Source: Shewanella sp. Choline-02u-19
Lineage (GTDB): Bacteria; Pseudomonadota; Gammaproteobacteria; Enterobacterales; Shewanellaceae
DNA: 64,000 nucleotides
Direction of reading: 5' to 3'
NCBI RefSeq assembly: GCF_002836205.1
Contig: NZ_PJBE01000013.1
Location: 3,162,001 to 3,226,000, forward strand
Position numbers and translations under genes: made by a program
In this document: positions 52,840-61,554 of the stretch, one piece after another
Numbering within the stretch: position 1 is the stretch's first letter
Layout of the letters: every line of letters begins with the position of its first letter
The notes under the pieces: model-generated
What the model saw: only the letters and a program-made list of their open reading frames with translations
Database searches by the model: none
Told to the model about the DNA's origin: nothing

Positions 52840-53691
52840 CTATTGCCACTCTACGAGGCCAAAGTTCAGATAGACCATCTCAGGATCGTTGGCATCCACC
52901 ATTTTGAAGTGAATACAGTTATCGTCCCATCTCCAGATTTGGGTTTTCACTGTGCTGCCCGGATACAATGATTTGGTGAGACGGGTTTTAAAACGCGTCA
53001 GACGTTCAGGTTTGCCGGGAAACATGGCCTGAATAATGTGACAACAGGCAACACCAGCTGTGCTCACTCCATGCAGGTTTGGCTTAGGGTGACCAAATTC
53101 CTGAGCATACTCCCAGTCGACATGTTGGGGATGATCGTCACCAGATAGTCGGTAAATAAGCGCCTGGTTAAGTGGAATTGCTTGTTCAATTTCAAAATCA
53201 GGTGCTCGTTCAGGCATCTCAACGATATCTCTGGGCGCCTTAGGTCCACCGAAGCCACCGTCATAGAGGGCACAATCCCAGCTCTCGTTAGTAAAGAGTT
53301 TTGTACCAGCTTCATCGAAGGTTTCGCCGATATGTTGAGCGAGGCAGCCACGGCCTTCACCTCGATCAAACAGGCCTTTTAGCAACACTGTAGTGCTCAA
53401 TTTCCCCGGACAGGTGGGTAATGGCTGATGAATATGGAGATCAAATCCCCAATGCAGAGATCCACCCCACTGGAAACCATAATCTATAGTCTTGGTCACC
53501 TCAGCGTCGACAATTTGTATTGCCGCAAACATAGGTAATACTTTTAAATTCTTTTCATACACATAATCTAAATCTGTTTTACCGTCACTTCCTGCACCAC
53601 AACCCAGTGCAAACAACATGACATCTTTTTGTGTATATTCATTGATGAAGGGGCCGTATATTTGTCCCTGCATCTCTAATTTTAACGCCAT
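52840..53691 (-). CDS. MaoC-type double hot-dog enoyl-CoA hydratase in the cai cluster
   Basis: 283 residues. The N-terminal hot-dog half matches MaoC_dehydrat_N (YTQKDVMLFALGCGAGSDGK, then DLDYVYEKNLKVLPMFAA). The C-terminal half carries the hydratase-2 motif as RLSGDDHPQHVDWEYAQEFG, keeping the catalytic Asp and His but with His for the usual Asn, followed by NLHGVSTAGVACCHII. Architecture and length match peroxisomal-type 2-enoyl-CoA hydratase 2. It lies between caiD and caiE, a place where E. coli has no gene. It may hydrate crotonobetainyl-CoA or a side product with stereochemistry opposite to CaiD (inference). Confidence 0.85.
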   Translation of the reverse strand: MALKLEMQGQIYGPFINEYTQKDVMLFALGCGAGSDGKTDLDYVYEKNLKVLPMFAAIQIVDAEVTKTIDYGFQWGGSLHWGFDLHIHQPLPTCPGKLSTTVLLKGLFDRGEGRGCLAQHIGETFDEAGTKLFTNESWDCALYDGGFGGPKAPRDIVEMPERAPDFEIEQAIPLNQALIYRLSGDDHPQHVDWEYAQEFGHPKPNLHGVSTAGVACCHIIQAMFPGKPERLTRFKTRLTKSLYPGSTVKTQIWRWDDNCIHFKMVDANDPEMVYLNFGLVEWQ

Positions 53692-53752
53692 TCGAAACTC
53701 CTTTTACAAACCAAGAAACACAACGCCTGACGGGCTATTTGAACTAATAACA

Positions 53753-53778
53753 GTGGGATCGGGATCACCTGATCCCAC
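53753..53778 (-). other. Hairpin between caiD and the MaoC-type gene
   Basis: GTGGGATC / GATCCCAC, an 8-bp perfect stem with a 10-nt loop that can pair further (GATC repeats). It lies 30 bp past the caiD stop on the minus strand and could attenuate or protect the transcript end. Confidence 0.5.
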
Positions 53779-53807
53779 CGATTTATTTAAGGCTATTAAT
53801 CGAAAGA

Positions 53808-54593
53808 TTATCGGCCTTTCCAAACAGGGTCACGCTTCTCAGAAAAAGCGAGAGGTCCCTCTGACGCATCTTCTGAACGCAATACTGACGGATAATTTTT
53901 CAAGGTTGCGGTGCGGATATGACGATAGCCTTCTTCAACTGATAGCTCAGCCGTTTCGCGATATATTTCTTTAATTGCGGCAATGGCCAAAGGTGCGCCC
54001 TGAGCTATTTGCAGAGCCAATTCACGCGCGGTCTCCATCAGTTTATCGCTTTCAACCACGCGGTTAACGACGCCCCAACGAAGTGCTTCTTCGGCGCCCA
54101 TACCACGGCCAGTCATCATCAACTCATTGACAATTGCAGGCGGTAACAATTTAGGCAGACGTAGCATTCCGCCGCTGTCAGGCACAATACCGAGTTTGGC
54201 TTCAGGCAAAGCAAAACTGGCATTCTCAGAACAAACAATCATGTCTGCCGCAAGCGCAAGTTCAAAACCACCACCGAATGCATAGCCATTTACCGCTGCG
54301 ATGACAGGCTTGTCTAGATCAAAAATCTCGGTTAAACCCGCAAATCCACCTGGGCCAAAATCAGCATCTGGTGCTTCACCTTCGGCCGCGGCTTTCAGAT
54401 CCCAACCAGCAGAGAAGAAACGTGCACCGGCACCGGTAATAATGGCGACGCGCAGTTCTGGGTCTTCACGAAATGCCAGGAAGGCTTCTCCCATCTCAAA
54501 ACTGGTTTTGGCGTCAATGGCATTCGCCTTGGGTCTGTCCAAGGTAATTTCTAAAATACTGCCATTTCGGACGATGTGTAATGATTCGCTCAT
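53808..54593 (-). CDS. caiD: Carnitinyl-CoA dehydratase CaiD
   Basis: 261 residues, near-identical in layout to E. coli CaiD. A crotonase-fold enzyme that interconverts L-carnitinyl-CoA and crotonobetainyl-CoA. Visible: the CoA/oxyanion segment FFSAGWDLKAAAEGEAPDAD, GYAFGGGFELALAADMIV with the first catalytic Glu, and ASFALPEAKLGIVPDSGG with the second. The end reads AFSEKRDPVWKGR, as in E. coli. A small hairpin (54610-54628, GAGTCATC/GATGACTC) lies just before its start. Confidence 0.98.
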   Translation of the reverse strand: MSESLHIVRNGSILEITLDRPKANAIDAKTSFEMGEAFLAFREDPELRVAIITGAGARFFSAGWDLKAAAEGEAPDADFGPGGFAGLTEIFDLDKPVIAAVNGYAFGGGFELALAADMIVCSENASFALPEAKLGIVPDSGGMLRLPKLLPPAIVNELMMTGRGMGAEEALRWGVVNRVVESDKLMETARELALQIAQGAPLAIAAIKEIYRETAELSVEEGYRHIRTATLKNYPSVLRSEDASEGPLAFSEKRDPVWKGR

Positions 54594-54723
54594 ACTAATA
54601 CTCCATTAGGAGTCATCAAAGATGACTCTCATTAAAAGATTAATTCAGTTATTGGATTTAATTAATTGGGTTTAATTAATTCGATATAATTCACTTTATT
54701 TAGCTGGAATTATTAAAACAAAG

Positions 54724-56277
54724 TCATGCAAGAAGTTTCTTGTCTACTTTACAAGTACACGTTCTTGGGAAGAACTTTCTTATTTCAACAATAGATGGAA
54801 CTTTAAACTTAGCCATATTTTCAGAACAATAATTGAGTATATTATCGACACTCAATGACTCGCCCTCATTAAAAATAACGAAGGCTTTTACTGCTTCATC
54901 ACGGATATGATCCGGAACACCGATAACCGCAGCATCGAGAATATAGGGATGAGACATCAGAACTTTTTCAATTTCACTACTTGAAATATTCTCTCCAGAG
55001 CGTTTAATCATATTTGTCTTTCTATCGACAAAATAAAATAATCCCCTTTCATCGACATATCCTTTATCTCCGGTGTAGAGCCAACCGTCAGCAGTCAAGA
55101 CCTGTGCTGTCGCTTCTGGATCCTTATAGTACCCCTTGAGTATGGTTCTCCCGGGAACCCCTTTGACTCGCAGATCGCCAACAACATTTGGCGCAACTTC
55201 ATCGCCATTAGCATCGGTGATCTTAGCGTCATAGGAGAGACCCGGTCTGCCGATGGACGGCCAGTGACGTTCTTCACCTGGCGTGTCACCGATTAAACCG
55301 ACTAAGGTCTCAGTCATACCATAGGAATTAAACAACTCAATCTTGAATCGTCTTTCGAAATCTGACTTTTCCTGATCTGAAATGTGCATAAAAAACAACA
55401 TGTCACGAAGACAATGCTCGCGTTCATGGGGCATGACCGGCTGCAACATTAAAGTCCGAACTATCATCGGCATACTGTGGGTGATAGTGGCCTTATAATC
55501 GCAAACCTGCTTCCAAAACTTACGTGCACTGTACTTCTCAAGCATGACTAAACGCGCACCAACAGTAAACGCAGCCATAGCCGCATTGCACTGAAAGTCG
55601 ATATGAAAGCTGGGCATCATAGTTAAATAGATGTCATCAGATCTCAAGTTTGTTTGCCAGGCTGTGTAATAACCCGCGAACAGAAGATTACAGTGAGTGA
55701 TCTCCACTCCCTTAGGCCTGGAGGTTGTGCCAGAGGTACATAAAATTTCGACCACATCATCACTGCTTAATGGCACCATCTTGTCTAACTGACTAGATTG
55801 TTGGCTCATAAGCTTATCGAAATTAATCGCATTCGAAATATCTGTACTTATCGACCTTGCCACTAAGATATTAGTGACTAAATTATCGTCATCCTGCGCT
55901 ATTCTTTTAAAAGTAGGCAGAAACTCCTCTTCAATAACCACCGCTTTTACATCACATTTATTAATGATGTAATTACACTCTCCATATACATATTGCGTAT
56001 TAAGAGGAACGATAACAGCGCCAATTTTTGCTAACCCAAACCAACAGAATATAAATTGAGGGCTGTTATATAACTGTACAGCGACTTTATCCCCCTTATT
56101 AATACCTAACTGAAGGAATAAGTTTGCTGCCTTGTTAATTTCGTCATTCAGTGCACTATAAGTAAACTCTCGGACATCGCCAGCAGCATCCTCAAAAACT
56201 AATGCTGTGTTATCACTATATTTACGCGCACGCTCTTCCCACATGCATCTGATTGTTTTGCTACCAACGATATCCAT
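54724..56277 (-). CDS. caiC: Carnitine/crotonobetaine-CoA ligase CaiC
   Basis: 517 residues, the same length as E. coli CaiC. Acyl-adenylate-forming enzyme that activates carnitine, crotonobetaine or gamma-butyrobetaine with ATP and CoA. Motifs: P-loop-like LCTSGTTSRPKGVEITH, NSYGMTETLVG, GWLYTGDKGYVDERG and RKTNMIKRSGENISSSEIE, with the C-terminal catalytic Lys in TCKVDKKLLA. The start at 56277 (MDIVGSKTIRCMWEE) matches the E. coli start; an in-frame ATG at 56325 lies inside caiB. It begins 10 bp after caiB. Confidence 0.97.
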   Translation of the reverse strand: MDIVGSKTIRCMWEERARKYSDNTALVFEDAAGDVREFTYSALNDEINKAANLFLQLGINKGDKVAVQLYNSPQFIFCWFGLAKIGAVIVPLNTQYVYGECNYIINKCDVKAVVIEEEFLPTFKRIAQDDDNLVTNILVARSISTDISNAINFDKLMSQQSSQLDKMVPLSSDDVVEILCTSGTTSRPKGVEITHCNLLFAGYYTAWQTNLRSDDIYLTMMPSFHIDFQCNAAMAAFTVGARLVMLEKYSARKFWKQVCDYKATITHSMPMIVRTLMLQPVMPHEREHCLRDMLFFMHISDQEKSDFERRFKIELFNSYGMTETLVGLIGDTPGEERHWPSIGRPGLSYDAKITDANGDEVAPNVVGDLRVKGVPGRTILKGYYKDPEATAQVLTADGWLYTGDKGYVDERGLFYFVDRKTNMIKRSGENISSSEIEKVLMSHPYILDAAVIGVPDHIRDEAVKAFVIFNEGESLSVDNILNYCSENMAKFKVPSIVEIRKFFPRTCTCKVDKKLLA

Positions 56278-56287
56278 TATCAATGCC

Positions 56288-57514
56288 TCACTTACTACCA
56301 GAGACTTTGGCCAAGCCTTTTTCACTTAAATTTTGAATTTCTTCATCCGAATAACCAATATCACTCAAGATATTCGCAGTATCCATGCCGTGTTTTGGCA
56401 TTCCGCGCCATATCTGACCAGGATTATTCTTGAACTTAGGCATCACGTTTGGCCCTTTGCAGGTCTTGCCATCAATGTTTTGCCACTCGGTAATAGACTC
56501 ACGCGCCACATACTGTGGGTTAGTCTCGAGCTCTGGAACCGTCAGCACCTTAGCACTGGCGACTTTTAATTCGGCGAATCTTGCTAACGCCTCTTCAATA
56601 GTGCGAGTGGCTAGATAGGCATCCAGACTATCTTCAACTAGCTCACCGAAAGGACATTCAACGCGATGGATCAGCTGAGTTCCTGCAGGGATCTCCTCTG
56701 TGCCAAATAGATGAGAAATATTCATATCCTTGAACATCTCTTCAATCTGCATTGCACCGACCAGCTCCATAACGATATAGCCGTCCTTACAGGTGTACAG
56801 ACCACAACCTGCATAGTAAGGATCTTTACCTTTGGTCATACGCGGGCACATCTCACCACCGTTGAAGTGATCCATCATGAAGTACTGACCCATACGCAAC
56901 ATCACTTCATACATGGCGATGTCGATACTTTCGCCGACACCAGTTTCACGAACACGGTATAAGGCCGCCAAGGCTGAAGTGGTTGCCGTCATGCCTGAGA
57001 AGTAGTCAGCCGTATAAGGGAAAGCCGGCATAGGCTGGTCCTTGTCCCCGTTCTGGATAAGGTAACCACTGAATGCCTGAGCAATCGTGTTGTAAGCTGG
57101 AAGATTGGTATACTCATCGGTGCCGTACTGGCCGAAACCTGACAGATGTGCAACAACCAGCTTCTTGTTATGCTGCCACAAAACTTCGTCTGTGATACCG
57201 CGACGAGCGAAGGCGGGTCCTTTACTCGCTTCGATGAAGATATCAGTCGTTTCCATCAATTTTAGAAACGCATCCCGACCTTCATCTTTAAAGATGTTCA
57301 GAGACAAGGCATGTAGATTACGACGAGACAGCTCTGGATAGTTAGGCTGTACACGTATGGTGTCTGCATAAGCCACATTCTCAATCCAAATGACTTCAGC
57401 GCCCCACTCGGCAAGCATCTGGCCGGCAAAAGGCCCTGCGATTTCAATACCGGAAAATACAACTCGAACCCCTGCTAGCGGGCCGAACGTAGGAGTGGTT
57501 AATTTCTTTGACAT
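56288..57514 (-). CDS. caiB: L-carnitine CoA-transferase CaiB (class III)
   Basis: 408 residues (405 in E. coli). A family III CoA-transferase that moves CoA between gamma-butyrobetaine or crotonobetaine and carnitine. It has GPLAGVRVVFSGIEIAGPFA near the N-terminus, the segment FPYTADYFSGMTATTSAL with the catalytic Asp (about residue 170), and ESIDIAMYEVMLRMGQYFMM. The start at 57514 is chosen for GAAGGG upstream and for agreement with E. coli; a longer frame starts at 57553. A 212-bp gap with a stable hairpin separates it from caiA. Confidence 0.98.
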   Translation of the reverse strand: MSKKLTTPTFGPLAGVRVVFSGIEIAGPFAGQMLAEWGAEVIWIENVAYADTIRVQPNYPELSRRNLHALSLNIFKDEGRDAFLKLMETTDIFIEASKGPAFARRGITDEVLWQHNKKLVVAHLSGFGQYGTDEYTNLPAYNTIAQAFSGYLIQNGDKDQPMPAFPYTADYFSGMTATTSALAALYRVRETGVGESIDIAMYEVMLRMGQYFMMDHFNGGEMCPRMTKGKDPYYAGCGLYTCKDGYIVMELVGAMQIEEMFKDMNISHLFGTEEIPAGTQLIHRVECPFGELVEDSLDAYLATRTIEEALARFAELKVASAKVLTVPELETNPQYVARESITEWQNIDGKTCKGPNVMPKFKNNPGQIWRGMPKHGMDTANILSDIGYSDEEIQNLSEKGLAKVSGSK

Positions 57515-57672
57515 ATTACCCTTCTCTTTTATATTCAAACAAAGACTCTGCACGACGATACGTCGGCAATCTCTAATAAAGACTCAAACGGATTTGAAGA
57601 TAAGGCGTACTGAACCTTGAAAACGTGATGACGATAAATGCGCGTTTTCGGGAACTAGGCAAGTATTTAAAT

Positions 57673-57698
57673 GGCCTCCACAATGGTTTGTGGAGGCC
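57673..57698 (-). terminator. Stable hairpin between caiA and caiB
   Basis: GGCCTCCACAA / TTGTGGAGGCC, an 11-bp perfect GC-rich stem with a 4-nt loop, 29 bp past the caiA stop on the minus strand. The following ATTTAAATA is a weak T tract, so partial termination or transcript protection is likely, giving more caiTA than caiBCD message. Confidence 0.65.
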
Positions 57699-57726
57699 TT
57701 GCCGTACGGATTAAACCCAGCGACAG

Positions 57727-58863
57727 TTACTTATATTGCTTCAACACAGAACGACCTAAGGTCAGAATTTGCATCTCATCTGAACCGCCAGACACTCTGT
57801 CGACACGAATGTCACGCCACATACGGCTGATACGATGCTCACCGGCAATAGCGTAACCACCCAGAACCTGCATGGCAGAATCGATGACTTCAAAGCCCGC
57901 ATTTGCGCAGTAGAATTTGCACATTGCCGAGTCACCCGAAGTCATGACGCCGTTATCACATTTCCAAGCTGCTTCATAAACCATGTTTTTCATGCTGTTA
58001 AGCTTGATAGCCATATGAGCAAACTTCTCTTGGATCAGCTGGTATCGACCAATAGCCTCACCGAATTGCACACGTTGATTGGCATATTTAGCCGCATCTT
58101 CGAATGCACAGTACGCTGCACCATAGTTGGTCAGTGCAACGAGGAAACGTTCAGAATCGAACTCCTCCTTAACACGAAGGAAGCCATTGCCTTCCTCACC
58201 AAACATGTCTGACTCTTCGAGTTCAAGTTCGTCAAACTGCAACTCACAGCAGCTGTCCATTTTTAGCCCAAGCTTTGGCAGTTTGCCTAGCTTGATCCCA
58301 GGTTTTGACATATCGACAAACCACTCGGTGAAGATTGGCTTTTCTGAATCGGCATCTTTAGCCATCACCACGATGTAAGGCGTACCTGCCGCACTCGTGA
58401 TAAAGCACTTACTACCAGTCAGATAAATTTTGCCATCCTTTCTTTTATAAGTGGTAAGCAAGCTACCCACGTCAGAACCGGCACTAGGCTCAGTAATCGC
58501 CGAGTTCCACATCTGCTTACCGGTGCCACGAAATGCCATGATCTTATCGATCTGAGCTTGGTTACCGTGTCTCAGTACAGTAGCAATACCTGGCAGCTGG
58601 TAAAGAACGTAAGTGGGAGCACCCAATCTTCCGAGTTCTTCCCAAATAGCGGTCAGAGTTACCATGCCTTCATTGAATCCATCGTACTCTTCAGGAAGCA
58701 ACAAACTGTCGATCCCCATATCGGCTAACTCTTTGACAAACCTTTCAGGGTACTGACTGTTTTCGTCACACTCTGCGAAGTAGTTTTCCCAGTTCTCCTT
58801 CGCCATTAAGTCGCGAATACCAGAAACAAATAACTCTTGCTCGTCGTTTAATTTAAAATCCAT
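57727..58863 (-). CDS. caiA: Crotonobetainyl-CoA reductase CaiA
   Basis: 378 residues (380 in E. coli). An acyl-CoA dehydrogenase-family flavoenzyme that reduces crotonobetainyl-CoA to gamma-butyrobetainyl-CoA with electrons from FixAB. Motifs: MWNSAITEPSAGSDVGSLLT (FAD/substrate), KIYLTGSKCFITSAAGTPYI, RFLVALTNYGAAYCAFEDAA, and the C-terminal GGYAIAGEHRISRMWRD and RVSGGSDEMQILTLGRSVL with the usual FAD-binding loop. It starts 56 bp after caiT. Confidence 0.98.
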   Translation of the reverse strand: MDFKLNDEQELFVSGIRDLMAKENWENYFAECDENSQYPERFVKELADMGIDSLLLPEEYDGFNEGMVTLTAIWEELGRLGAPTYVLYQLPGIATVLRHGNQAQIDKIMAFRGTGKQMWNSAITEPSAGSDVGSLLTTYKRKDGKIYLTGSKCFITSAAGTPYIVVMAKDADSEKPIFTEWFVDMSKPGIKLGKLPKLGLKMDSCCELQFDELELEESDMFGEEGNGFLRVKEEFDSERFLVALTNYGAAYCAFEDAAKYANQRVQFGEAIGRYQLIQEKFAHMAIKLNSMKNMVYEAAWKCDNGVMTSGDSAMCKFYCANAGFEVIDSAMQVLGGYAIAGEHRISRMWRDIRVDRVSGGSDEMQILTLGRSVLKQYK

Positions 58864-58919
58864 CGTATATTCCTATAAATTGCTATTACTTGGCTAAAGA
58901 GCAGGCTTGTAGGCCAACA

Positions 58920-60464
58920 CTAAGAGCTCCATTTGTTTTTACGAGCATCTTTCAAGAAAGAGATAATAATCATGACATTGACGATAATCAGCGGCGCACC
59001 ACCGGCAATAATTGCCGTCTGTAGAGGCTTAAGTCCGCCCAGTGACAACAACACGATACCGATAACACCTACAAGTACAGACCAACCCACACGCACCCAC
59101 ACTGGTGGCTCGTTATCAGCATCGACTCCCTTACAGGTAGACATCGCCAACGTGTAAGAACAGGCGTTGATCAGGGTGACCGTTGCGAGGAAACATAAGA
59201 TGAAGAAGCCCCACATGGTAATCGTGCTATACGGTAGTGCAGCCCAGGTTTCGATGATCGCTCTGGCAGCACCATGTTCAGAAATTAGCTGAGGCATGTT
59301 GATGATATTTTCATTCATCAAGTTCATGGTGTTACTGCCCAGAATGGTCCAAAGGAACCAAGTAGAAGCCGTCAAACCACCCACCATTGTCAGACAAAGC
59401 TCTCGTACTTTACGACCACGAGAGATCTTAGCCAGGAAGATACACATCTGAATGCCATACACTACCCACCAAGCCCAGTAGAACACGGTCCAATCTTGCG
59501 GGAAGCTGCCTTCACTGATTGAACTGGTATAGAAGAGCATGCGAGGCAGTAGGTCCAACATGACACCGACTGACTCAGTGAAGTAGTTAACCGTGAAGCT
59601 GGTGGCGCCGATAAGGAACACCCAAACAAGCATGATGATACTTAGGTAGCTACGCAGATCACTGGCAAGCTTAACGCCCTTCTGTAGACCGAAGGCGACA
59701 CACACAGCGTTAAAGATAATCCATGAAGAGATAACGATTGTATCGACTGCCGGGGTACGAGGAATGCCGAACAACCATTGGATACACTCAGTCACTAGAG
59801 GTGTAGCCAGACCTAGGCTGGTACCCATAGCAAGGATCAAGGCGACCACATAGATGTTATCGATACAAGTACCAATAATCCCCTTATGATGTTTACCTAG
59901 AATCGGCTCTAAGGTGCCACTGGGACGAACTACATCCATTTTCTTAACGAACAGGAAGTAACCCAAAGCAACGGTAAAGAAGCCGTAACCCATCCAAGGC
60001 AGAGGTCCCCAATGGAAGAGACTATAAGCAAGTCCTAACTCTTTTGCTGGAACCGACAGTGCTTCGAGATCGAAGGGAGGATAAGTTACATAGTAATAGA
60101 CTTCTAACGACCCCCAGAACAACACTGCTGCCGATGTACAGGAAGCAAACATTAGGAAGATCCAACTTCCGGTACTGAATTCAGGTGTTTCCTGACCTAA
60201 GCGATTGTTTGCATAGGGTCCCCAGACCAGCCAAGCCCAACCCGCTGCCATTGCGATCATGTACCATTCAAACGCCCAACCCCATGTGTGGGTCAAATAG
60301 TGAAATACATCCTTAATTACCAAATTAGCTGCGTCCAGATCTCTTACAGTCAAGTAAGAAAGCAATATGACGATAAGCAATGAAGGAAAAAATATTTTCG
60401 GGTCAATAGTGACCTTCCTCTTTTTTACTTCGGTGATATCTACATCCATCGTTTTTTCATTCAT
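58920..60464 (-). CDS. caiT: L-carnitine/gamma-butyrobetaine antiporter CaiT
   Basis: 514 residues (504 in E. coli), BCCT family with twelve TM helices. CaiT exchanges external carnitine for internal gamma-butyrobetaine without sodium. Features: CTSAAVLFWGSLEVYYYVTY in helix 3, the Trp box WTVFYWAWWVVYGIQMCIFL with the Met that replaces the sodium site, and SRGRKVRELCLTMVGG. The N-terminus is about ten residues longer than in E. coli; a second ATG at 60449 is possible. First gene of the minus-strand cai operon. Confidence 0.97.
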   Translation of the reverse strand: MNEKTMDVDITEVKKRKVTIDPKIFFPSLLIVILLSYLTVRDLDAANLVIKDVFHYLTHTWGWAFEWYMIAMAAGWAWLVWGPYANNRLGQETPEFSTGSWIFLMFASCTSAAVLFWGSLEVYYYVTYPPFDLEALSVPAKELGLAYSLFHWGPLPWMGYGFFTVALGYFLFVKKMDVVRPSGTLEPILGKHHKGIIGTCIDNIYVVALILAMGTSLGLATPLVTECIQWLFGIPRTPAVDTIVISSWIIFNAVCVAFGLQKGVKLASDLRSYLSIIMLVWVFLIGATSFTVNYFTESVGVMLDLLPRMLFYTSSISEGSFPQDWTVFYWAWWVVYGIQMCIFLAKISRGRKVRELCLTMVGGLTASTWFLWTILGSNTMNLMNENIINMPQLISEHGAARAIIETWAALPYSTITMWGFFILCFLATVTLINACSYTLAMSTCKGVDADNEPPVWVRVGWSVLVGVIGIVLLSLGGLKPLQTAIIAGGAPLIIVNVMIIISFLKDARKNKWSS

Positions 60465-60732
60465 CTTAATACATCTCCCTCTTATATTTAGGAGGATAAT
60501 AGTGAAGGTTTCGAAGTTATTTCAATCTGTATACTTATCAGACCTAGTATTAGCTTATAGCTAGGAAGATTACCCCCGGCTATTAACGCTAACTATTAAG
60601 AATGGTTGGAGACGCAAATTAAAATAACTTAACACACCTTTTTCATTTTCTTACCCACTGACCACAACGTTGATTTATTAATTAACACTGCTTGGTTGAC
60701 GACAGAATAATGCATTCCTTAACTTTCTTATT

Positions 60733-60750
60733 CAGTGATCGTTATCACGA
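60733..60750. promoter_or_regulatory. CRP/FNR-type site in the cai-fix intergenic region
   Basis: CAGTGATCGTTATCACGA contains the palindrome GTGA-N6-TCAC (60735-60748), the core of the CRP consensus. It lies about 270 bp upstream of caiT, in the gap where E. coli cai and fix also use CRP. It could serve either promoter. Confidence 0.65.
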
Positions 60751-61034
60751 TCATTTGAAATAGAAAGAAAACGGAAAAAATCACTTTTAAAATAGTGTTA
60801 TTCCCATCACAAAACAGGGGCTAAAAATGAAGTTTAAAAGTGGGTTAACGCAACAACAAATTAATAAAAAACGAAAGAACCAATGGAATCAAACACTCAA
60901 AATAAAGATGCATACCGTTGTTTTCATTCACCTTTATCACGTGCGCATATTGTAAGCCCGAAAAAGACATAGCCAAAAAACAAAGCGAGAATCGGCAAAA
61001 CCTATTACTCAAAATAGTATTTCTAATAGTGATA

Positions 61035-61284
61035 TTAGTACGGCTAAAACCCTTTATTAGTAGAGCTAACATTACTATTAGAAATACTGAGAAATACAAT
61101 AAAACCATTAATAACCAACGCTATTAGCAGAGCTAATATTGTTATTACACCAGCTAAAAACCCTTGTATTTAAAGAGCTAAGACACCTATTAAATGAGAG
61201 TCATTAGAATTACTAATATTAACGTTAGAAACACTAACAGGATACTGTTAATAAGTGTGACCAGTCTAACATTAGCATTATTAA
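61035..61284. promoter_or_regulatory. Array of TTAG-N5-CTAA palindromes (LysR-type operator candidates)
   Basis: Five exact 13-bp palindromes TTAG-N5-CTAA occur at 61035, 61057, 61124, 61204 and 61225. Four near matches lie at 61078 (TTAGAAATACTGA), 61145 (TTACACCAGCTAA), 61169 (TTTAAAGAGCTAA) and 61272 (TTAGCATTATTAA). Steps of 22, 21, 21, 24 and 21 bp separate neighbours, about two helical turns. Each has the T-N11-A shape of LysR-type operators. The array lies 270-520 bp before fixA. The rest of the 1,090-bp gap 60465-61554 is AT-rich, with no gene seen. Confidence 0.6.
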
Positions 61285-61554
61285 TTCTAGACCTATAATT
61301 GCACACCCTACTAAATGAACATACGGTAATAAAACAAACTTCTAAATAACAGACTGTAAATATATTAAAGTCGCTATATATGATTTATTTATAACATGAA
61401 GAGATTACAGTTATTGATACGCCGAATTGGCAAAAAACAATAAGTATGCAGCGGTTTACCGTCAAGACATTTTCTGAGGTTGTATAGGTTAAATCATAAA
61501 GAACATAGCCATATATCAAATTTAGAAGTATGCAATATCTTAACTGGAGACATA

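Noticed and set aside
60845..61108. 87-codon minus-strand frame in the cai-fix gap
   Set aside because: It overlaps the palindrome array, has no good ribosome site and its hydrophobic residues reflect AT-rich codons.
61480..61554. Upstream start for fixA
   Set aside because: The extra 25 residues match nothing in FixA, and GGAGA lies directly before the ATG at 61555.
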